DNA of 64,000 nt from Poriferisodalis sp965221945 (GTDB taxonomy: Bacteria > Actinomycetota > Acidimicrobiia > Acidimicrobiales > Poriferisodalaceae), in the NCBI RefSeq assembly GCF_965221945.1, contig NZ_OZ244925.1:186001-250000 (forward strand), read 5' to 3'. Numbering within the stretch: position 1 is the first letter of the stretch; the number at the start of each line of letters is the position of its first letter. Below, piece after piece: positions 59,222-64,000 of this stretch. The position numbers and the translations under genes are program-made. Under the pieces are notes generated by a model. It saw only the letters and a program-made list of their open reading frames with translations. It searched no databases and was not told the DNA's origin.

Positions 59222-60376
59222 GTGCGCGTTTCGGATCTGGCAGCCCGGTACAGCATCGACGAGCACTCGGCTCGGACGCTGGCCGCCTACGGCTTCGACA
59301 CCGGCACGTTCGATGAGCTGCGCGGCCGGCTGACCGGCAATTCGGGCAGCGGCAGCGACCGGACCGCTGCGAATTGGGTGCGCGGCAGCATCGCAGCCGC
59401 TCATACCGACGAACTTGTGGCGTTGGCACCGCTGGGCTCGGCCGAACGCGGACGGCTCGCAGATGCGGGTCGGGAGGCAATCGCACGTGGGCAGGTGGGC
59501 GTCTTGCTCCTGGCGGGCGGCATGGCCACTCGTTTCGGCGGCGGCGTAAAAGCGCTGGCCGAGGTGCTGCCCGGTCTGAGGTTCGCGGACGCCAAGATGG
59601 CCGACTTGCGGCGCCTGGTGAGCGAGTTGGGGTGCACCGTCCCGCTGTGGCTGATGACGAGTTTCCAGTCCGACGGCGCTCTGCGCGACTGGGCAACGGC
59701 CGGCACCCGCAGCGCACAGGCACCGGTCGACTTCGCTCCCCAGGGCGTCTCCATGCGCCTGACGCCCGACGGCGATCTGTTCCGGGATCGCAGCGGCACC
59801 GTGTCGTTGCACGCGCCGGGACACGGGGACGCGCCATGGGCGATGCGCCGGAGCGGCCTGCTTGGCCAGTTTGCCGAAGCAGGCGGTCGGCACTTGTTCG
59901 TGACCAATGTCGACAACGCTGCGGCAACGCTGGATCCGGCAGTGATCGGCGCCCACGTGGTGGAAGCGAAGCCGCTCACCTGCGAAGTCGTCCCGGGCAG
60001 CGCATCGGGGGGATCGCCGTGGCGTGTGGACGGGCGACTGCAGATCGTGGAGGCATTTCGCCTGCCACCCGGGATCGATCCGCTGGCGACGTGTGCGGTG
60101 AACACCAATTCACTGGTTGCCGACGTCGACGTCTTCGAGGCGGACTGGCCGCTCACGTGGCTCGAGGTCCACAAACAGGTCGAGGGCGCCCAGGTCGTCC
60201 AGTTCGAACGGCTGATCGGCGAGCTTTCGGCCTTCGTGGACACCACGATGCTGCTCGTCGAGCGTGACGGGCCTGACGGGCGTTTCCAGCCGGTGAAGGA
60301 TCCTGCCGAACTCGAAGCGCGCCGTCCCGAGATCGCCCGGATACTCGCAGCGCGAGGCATCGAGACCCCCCGCTAG
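59222..60376 (+). CDS. UDPGP-family nucleotidyltransferase (UTP-sugar-1-phosphate type)
   Basis: A 384-residue enzyme of the UDP-glucose pyrophosphorylase group. VLLLAGGMATRFGGGVKALAEV is the nucleotide-binding loop, VPLWLMTSFQSD the next motif, HLFVTNVDNAAATLDP the metal-binding Asp segment and CAVNTNSLVADVD the sugar segment. The GTG at 59222 is favoured because the longer frame crosses a repeat. Sugar unknown; UDP-glucose would feed GpgS, but this is inference. Confidence 0.85.
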   Translation: MRVSDLAARYSIDEHSARTLAAYGFDTGTFDELRGRLTGNSGSGSDRTAANWVRGSIAAAHTDELVALAPLGSAERGRLADAGREAIARGQVGVLLLAGGMATRFGGGVKALAEVLPGLRFADAKMADLRRLVSELGCTVPLWLMTSFQSDGALRDWATAGTRSAQAPVDFAPQGVSMRLTPDGDLFRDRSGTVSLHAPGHGDAPWAMRRSGLLGQFAEAGGRHLFVTNVDNAAATLDPAVIGAHVVEAKPLTCEVVPGSASGGSPWRVDGRLQIVEAFRLPPGIDPLATCAVNTNSLVADVDVFEADWPLTWLEVHKQVEGAQVVQFERLIGELSAFVDTTMLLVERDGPDGRFQPVKDPAELEARRPEIARILAARGIETPR

Positions 60377-60401
60377 GCCGCCTCGGGCACATTGCGCCCA
60401 G

Positions 60402-60407
60402 TACATT
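60402..60407 (+). promoter_or_regulatory. Candidate -10 box (TACATT) for moeA
   Basis: TANNNT hexamer 7 nt before the GTG at 60415; it favours this start over the TTG at 60406. Confidence 0.4.
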
Positions 60408-60414
60408 GCGCCCG

Positions 60415-61626
60415 GTGCTTCCGCTCGAGACCACGCGCGAGTTCGTTCTGGACCGATGCCAAGCGCGCAAGTCCGTGCGTGTGCGGGTCGCGGACGCGCT
60501 GGGCTTGGTGACGGCCAGCGAGATCATCGCATCGCAGAACATCCCCCAATTCCCGAACACGGCCATGGACGGCTTCGCCGTGCGATCGGCGGACGTTGCG
60601 GACGCTCCTTGTGAGCTGCGCGTCGTCGAGACGATCGCCGCCGGACATGCTCCGCAGGTCACCGTGGGGCCCGGTGAAGCCAGTCGCATCATGACCGGCG
60701 CCACGATTCCCCCCGGGGCCGATGCCGTCGTCATGGTGGAGCGCACGGCGATCGTTTCGGACTCGGCCGCAGACGGCGAAATCGTACGAGTCGAGGTCAG
60801 CGTCCCGCCCGACAATCACGTGCGGCCTGTTGGCGATGATCTGCATGCCGGCGACAACGTGTTCCCCGCAGGAACTGAGCTCGCGGCGGGACATCTCGGC
60901 GTCCTGTGCAGCCTCGGGATGACCGAGGTTGAGGTGTACCCCCGGCCGCGAGTCGGCGTGCTGTCCACAGGCGACGAGCTCGTCGACGATGGCAGTCCTT
61001 TGCAGCCGGGACAGATCCGCGATTCGAACCGTCGGACGCTGCTGGCGTTGGCACACCGAGCCGATGTGGAAACGGTTGACCTCGGCCTGGCTCGCGACGA
61101 CCCAGCCGAGATCGAGGCCGCCCTCGCCATCGGCGTCCAGACATGCGACGCCATCGTCACCTCGGGCGGCGTGAGCATGGGCGACTTCGACTACGTGAAA
61201 GCTGTGCTTGACCGCATCGGCGACATGCGGTGGATGCAGGTGGCGATCAAGCCGGCAAAGCCGCTGGCGTTCGGCACAGTGGGCGATGTGCCTGTCTTCG
61301 GGCTTCCGGGCAACCCGGTCTCATCGATGGTGTCCTTCGAGCTTTTCGCCCGGCCCGGCCTGCGCTCGATGATGGGGCACCCGCAGCCGATCCGACCCAC
61401 GGTCGTGGCCTTCGCAGCGGAAGACCTGCTCCGGCGCCCGGACGGCAAGACGCACTTCATGCGGGTGCTGGCGACACCGCTGGGCGGTCGGACCGCAGTG
61501 CGCTCCGCGGGAGGTCAGGGCTCGCACATGCTGTGGGCCATGGCCAAGTCGAATGCCCTCGCAGTCATCCCCGACGGCGATGGCGTGCGTGCGGGAGACA
61601 AGCTCGACGTGCTCCTGCTGGACTGA
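60415..61626 (+). CDS. moeA: Molybdopterin molybdenumtransferase
   Basis: Inserts molybdate into adenylylated molybdopterin. 403 residues. Seen: NIPQFPNTAMDGFAVR, GHAPQVTVGPGEASRIMTGA, ADAVVMVE, LHAGDNVFPAGTEL, VLSTGDELVDDG, VTSGGVSMGDFDYVKAV and FGLPGNPVSSMVSFELFARP, the full MoeA pattern. It precedes moaA and moaC on the same strand; the gap of 63 bp contains a new -10 box. Confidence 0.95.
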   Translation: MLPLETTREFVLDRCQARKSVRVRVADALGLVTASEIIASQNIPQFPNTAMDGFAVRSADVADAPCELRVVETIAAGHAPQVTVGPGEASRIMTGATIPPGADAVVMVERTAIVSDSAADGEIVRVEVSVPPDNHVRPVGDDLHAGDNVFPAGTELAAGHLGVLCSLGMTEVEVYPRPRVGVLSTGDELVDDGSPLQPGQIRDSNRRTLLALAHRADVETVDLGLARDDPAEIEAALAIGVQTCDAIVTSGGVSMGDFDYVKAVLDRIGDMRWMQVAIKPAKPLAFGTVGDVPVFGLPGNPVSSMVSFELFARPGLRSMMGHPQPIRPTVVAFAAEDLLRRPDGKTHFMRVLATPLGGRTAVRSAGGQGSHMLWAMAKSNALAVIPDGDGVRAGDKLDVLLLD

Positions 61627-61676
61627 GCAAGTCCATCGTCGGGGACCCGGCAGCGACCTCGCTGCGCGGCCGTCGA

Positions 61677-61682
61677 TACGCT
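61677..61682 (+). promoter_or_regulatory. Candidate -10 box (TACGCT) for moaA
   Basis: TANNNT hexamer 7 nt before the moaA ATG; leaderless geometry. Confidence 0.45.
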
Positions 61683-61689
61683 CAGGTCA

Positions 61690-62718
61690 ATGAATGGTGC
61701 AGCAGGTGCCGTAGCGTCGGCGCGATCGGCTGATCTTGTCGATCCGTTCGGTCGGACCGTGGGCGATTTGCGCATCTCGGTCACCGATCGCTGCAATTTT
61801 CGCTGCCAGTACTGCATGCCCGCGGAGGGCATGAAGTGGCTTCCGCGTTCAGAGATCCTGAGCTTCGAGGAGATCGAGCGTTTCGCCAAGGTCTGCGTGG
61901 ACCGCTTCGGTTTCGAGAGCATCCGGCTGACGGGTGGCGAGCCGTTGGTGCGGGCTCACCTGCCACGGCTGGTCGAACGTCTCGCCGCCCTTGGCGTCAA
62001 CGTGGCGTTGACCACGAACGGCGCCACGTTGCGCATGCATGCCAAGCCGCTGGCGGAAGCGGGCCTCTCGCGCATCAACATCAGCCTCGACTCGCTCCAT
62101 CGCGATCGCTTCTTGGAGCTGACGCGCCGCGACGAGCTGGATCGGGTCCTCGACGGCATCGATGCAGCCATCGACGCTGGGCTCGCGCCAGTGAAGATCA
62201 ACACGGTCATGATGCGCGGCATCAACGACGACGAAGTCGTGGACTTCGCCCGGTTCGGCCGCGAGCGCGGAGTCGAGGTCCGCTTCATCGAGTTCATGCC
62301 GCTCGAAGCCGGAGACGTGTGGACCTCAGACGTGGTGGTTCCCGCCGATGAAATCTTGGCGGCGATCTCAGACGTGTTCCCGACCGAGCCCGTGCTGCGT
62401 TCCAACGAGCCCGCCGAGCGTTACCGCTACCTCGACGGCGGCGGTCATGTCGGAGTCATTGCCAGCGTCACGAAGCCCTTCTGCGGCAACTGCGACCGGG
62501 TGCGTCTGACAGCCGAAGGCCAGTTCCGCACCTGCCTGTTTGCGCTGGACGAGTTCGACATGCGGTCGATCCTGCGCAGCGGCGCTACGGGCGACGAGGT
62601 CGATGACCGCCTCGCGGTTGCAGTCCGCGATGCGGTCGGCACCAAGTGGGCCGGCCACTCGATCGGGCAGGTCAATTTCATCAAACCAAAGCGAACCATG
62701 AGTCAAATCGGCGGCTGA
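61690..62718 (+). CDS. moaA: GTP 3',8-cyclase (MoaA)
   Basis: Radical-SAM enzyme that starts molybdenum cofactor synthesis. 342 residues. The SAM cluster is Cys35, Cys39, Cys42 (DRCNFRCQYCMP); IRLTGGEPLVR binds SAM; the second 4Fe-4S cluster is ligated by FCGNCDRVRLTAEGQFRTC. The usual C-terminal double glycine is present (QIGG). Followed 38 bp later by moaC. The organism therefore uses molybdoenzymes, none of which is in the window. Confidence 0.97.
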   Translation: MNGAAGAVASARSADLVDPFGRTVGDLRISVTDRCNFRCQYCMPAEGMKWLPRSEILSFEEIERFAKVCVDRFGFESIRLTGGEPLVRAHLPRLVERLAALGVNVALTTNGATLRMHAKPLAEAGLSRINISLDSLHRDRFLELTRRDELDRVLDGIDAAIDAGLAPVKINTVMMRGINDDEVVDFARFGRERGVEVRFIEFMPLEAGDVWTSDVVVPADEILAAISDVFPTEPVLRSNEPAERYRYLDGGGHVGVIASVTKPFCGNCDRVRLTAEGQFRTCLFALDEFDMRSILRSGATGDEVDDRLAVAVRDAVGTKWAGHSIGQVNFIKPKRTMSQIGG

Positions 62719-62756
62719 AGTCCGCCGATTCATCAAATACAGGGGCGGCTGAGATC

Positions 62757-63248
62757 ATGACCGAGTCACCTTTCACACACTTGGATCCTCTGGGTCGGGC
62801 GCGCATGGTCGACGTGACGCCGAAGGAGATCTCACATCGACGGGCGATCGCTCGATGCCGCGTATACATGGACGTGGAGACCGCGTCACTGGTTGCCCGG
62901 GGTGCGATTGCGAAGGGGGACGTCATCGCAGTCGCTCGGGTGGCTGGCATCCAGGCCGCCAAGCGCACACCAGATCTCATCCCGCTGTGCCACCCTCTGC
63001 TCGTCGGCGCTGTCTATGTGAATTTTGAGATTGCCGACACCTGGATCGAGATCGAGGCGCAGGTGGAGACAGTGGACCGCACTGGTGTTGAGATGGAGGC
63101 GATGACGGCGTGTTCCGTCGCAGCCCTCACCATCTACGACATGTGCAAGTCGGCCGACCGATCCATGGTCATCGGCGACCTCGCCCTGTGGGAGAAAGTG
63201 GGCGGCAAGTCGGGCACCTACCGGCGAGAAGCGGAAGCCGCCGACTGA
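62757..63248 (+). CDS. moaC: Cyclic pyranopterin monophosphate synthase
   Basis: Converts the MoaA product to cyclic pyranopterin monophosphate. 163 residues. Seen: MVDVTPKEISHRRAIARC, AAKRTPDLIPLCHPLLV, VETVDRTGVEMEAMTA and IYDMCKSADRSMVI, with the catalytic Lys and Asp in the last. ATG at 62757 has AGGGG upstream. It completes a moeA-moaA-moaC group. Confidence 0.96.
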   Translation: MTESPFTHLDPLGRARMVDVTPKEISHRRAIARCRVYMDVETASLVARGAIAKGDVIAVARVAGIQAAKRTPDLIPLCHPLLVGAVYVNFEIADTWIEIEAQVETVDRTGVEMEAMTACSVAALTIYDMCKSADRSMVIGDLALWEKVGGKSGTYRREAEAAD

Positions 63249-63428
63249 TCCAGTCGCCTGACGCGGTTGCGGTGCTGCGAAGTTCCCGCCGAGCGAACGA
63301 TCGCGCGATCGCCGCTCTCAATCTGGGAAGATTAGTCTGCTGCAGTGCGCGGGCAGCGGAAATGCAGGTTGGGCGCGCGGCGGAATGGCACCCTCTGTGG
63401 GCAGGCCCGCCCGCTAAGCAGGTGATGC

Positions 63429-63935
63429 GTGACACAACTGGTCTTGGTGTTGTTGGCTGTCGCTTGGATCGTGGTACTGGCTCCCGACGTTGCGCGCCTG
63501 TTCCAGCCACGACGCAGAACAACATCGTCCGTCGACCAGTTCCACCAACAACTCGACTCGCTCGGTCGTTCGGCGCCGGCTGCAGCACGTATCTCCCAAG
63601 CGCATGTGTTGAGGGAATTCCGCGAGCCGCAACCTCGGTGGACGAGCCCATCCACCTCAATGCCGACCACGCCCAAGCAGGCAGCGGTCCGTCGACGCGA
63701 CATCGGCACATTGCTCGTGCTGTGCATGCTGGTGACGCTCGCAGGCACACTCGCCACGGGATCGCTGTGGGCGCTCGCTGCCTTCGTCGTGATGCTCGGG
63801 CTCACCACGGGTTACGTCGCGCTGGCGGTGCGTCGGCGCCGAGCGGCTCCCACCGCTGAGGTGCACTACTTGCCACTGCGAGATCCGGCCAGCTCGTCGA
63901 CGGTGAGGATGATTCGCCGAACGGCGAACCAGTAG
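63429..63935 (+). CDS. Membrane protein with three hydrophobic segments, unknown function
   Basis: A 168-residue protein. One N-terminal transmembrane segment (LVLVLLAVAWIVVLAPDVA) is followed by a basic linker of about 75 residues with many Ser, Pro and Gln, then two adjacent helices (DIGTLLVLCMLVTLAGTLAT, LWALAAFVVMLGLTTGYVAL) and a basic tail. No family recognised. GTG start with AGGTG upstream. Its last codons enter the tandem repeat at the right edge. Confidence 0.6.
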   Translation: MTQLVLVLLAVAWIVVLAPDVARLFQPRRRTTSSVDQFHQQLDSLGRSAPAAARISQAHVLREFREPQPRWTSPSTSMPTTPKQAAVRRRDIGTLLVLCMLVTLAGTLATGSLWALAAFVVMLGLTTGYVALAVRRRRAAPTAEVHYLPLRDPASSSTVRMIRRTANQ

Positions 63936-64000
63936 GCACAGCGCCGAACGGCGAACCAGTAGGCACAGCGCCGTACAGCGAACCAGTAGGCACAGCGCCG
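63916..64000. repeat. 27-bp tandem repeat running off the right edge
   Basis: Units of 27 bp start at 63916, 63943 and 63970 (third has TACAGC for AACGGC), with a fourth beginning at 63997. It includes the end of the membrane-protein gene and its stop. Read on the minus strand it encodes a 9-residue repeat (AVPTGSPFG). True length unknown. Confidence 0.85.

Noticed and set aside
57921..59927. A 668-codon minus-strand frame as one large protein
   Set aside because: Only the last 205 codons (from 58538) look like protein; the rest overlaps fmdB, a repeat and the UDPGP gene in other frames.
63249..63428. tRNA or small RNA between moaC and the membrane-protein gene
   Set aside because: GC-rich hairpins are possible, but no cloverleaf or T-arm consensus was found.

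Overview
The window looks like an ordinary chromosomal stretch of a high-GC Actinomycetota, most likely an Acidimicrobiia-type bacterium. Supporting signs are a mycothiol ligase (mshC), a GT81 glucosyl-3-phosphoglycerate synthase, a DUF3516 helicase, a DUF4333-like lipoprotein and many TANNNT -10 boxes placed 5-9 nt before start codons (leaderless-type promoters). No rRNA, tRNA, CRISPR array or complete prophage was seen. The lineage is an inference from gene content.

Layout. 1-4.5 kb is accessory: a tyrosine recombinase cut by the left edge, small membrane and secreted proteins, a MazEF-like toxin-antitoxin pair and an AAA+/DUF4143 ATPase. The last two are bracketed by the gpgS 3' end and a diverged remnant of that same 3' end. 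4.5-13 kb holds gpgS, guaB, a Ski2-like helicase, a D-2-hydroxyacid dehydrogenase, a cytochrome P450 and an SMP-30 lactonase. 12.9-18 kb (minus strand) is one tight operon: cobalt-type nitrile hydratase beta, alpha and activator, then a gene that reads correctly only if an in-frame UGA is selenocysteine (UGSC family), an unrecognised 375-residue partner, a MaoC-like hydratase and an acyl-CoA dehydrogenase-like protein. This is the most unusual system in the window.

18-30.5 kb carries a nucleotidase, a Nudix hydrolase, a phosphatase, two tandem Tiki/ChaN-like paralogues, mshC, an orphan ParA, a RecB-like nuclease, an enoyl-CoA hydratase, mutM, an NfeD/SPFH pair and a P1 peptidase. 30.55-30.81 kb is a candidate structured RNA with a 13-codon ORF and a 12-bp hairpin. 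30.8-38 kb has an acyl-CoA dehydrogenase, a truncated enoyl-CoA hydratase, an aminotransferase and a B12 uptake/adenosylation operon (btuF, btuC, btuD, cobO) behind a cobalamin riboswitch. This fits with the B12-dependent mutase at 42.6 kb, whose active-site residues point to isobutyryl-CoA rather than methylmalonyl-CoA.

38-53 kb: pncB, a peroxiredoxin, an AcoX-type kinase, thiD, icmA, a lipoprotein, a decayed acuI, an Nfu-type protein, a PIG-L deacetylase, an HMG-CoA-synthase-like/OB-fold fusion with a thiolase, dxs and a flippase. 53-64 kb: tldD and pmbA, joined by a 24-bp tandem repeat that multiplies the stop/start junction, then a PHP protein, uppP, a SAF-domain protein, an FmdB protein, a UDPGP-family nucleotidyltransferase and moeA, moaA and moaC. 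A dispersed palindromic repeat of about 45 bp occurs four times (33.7, 33.8, 39.5 and 59.1 kb).
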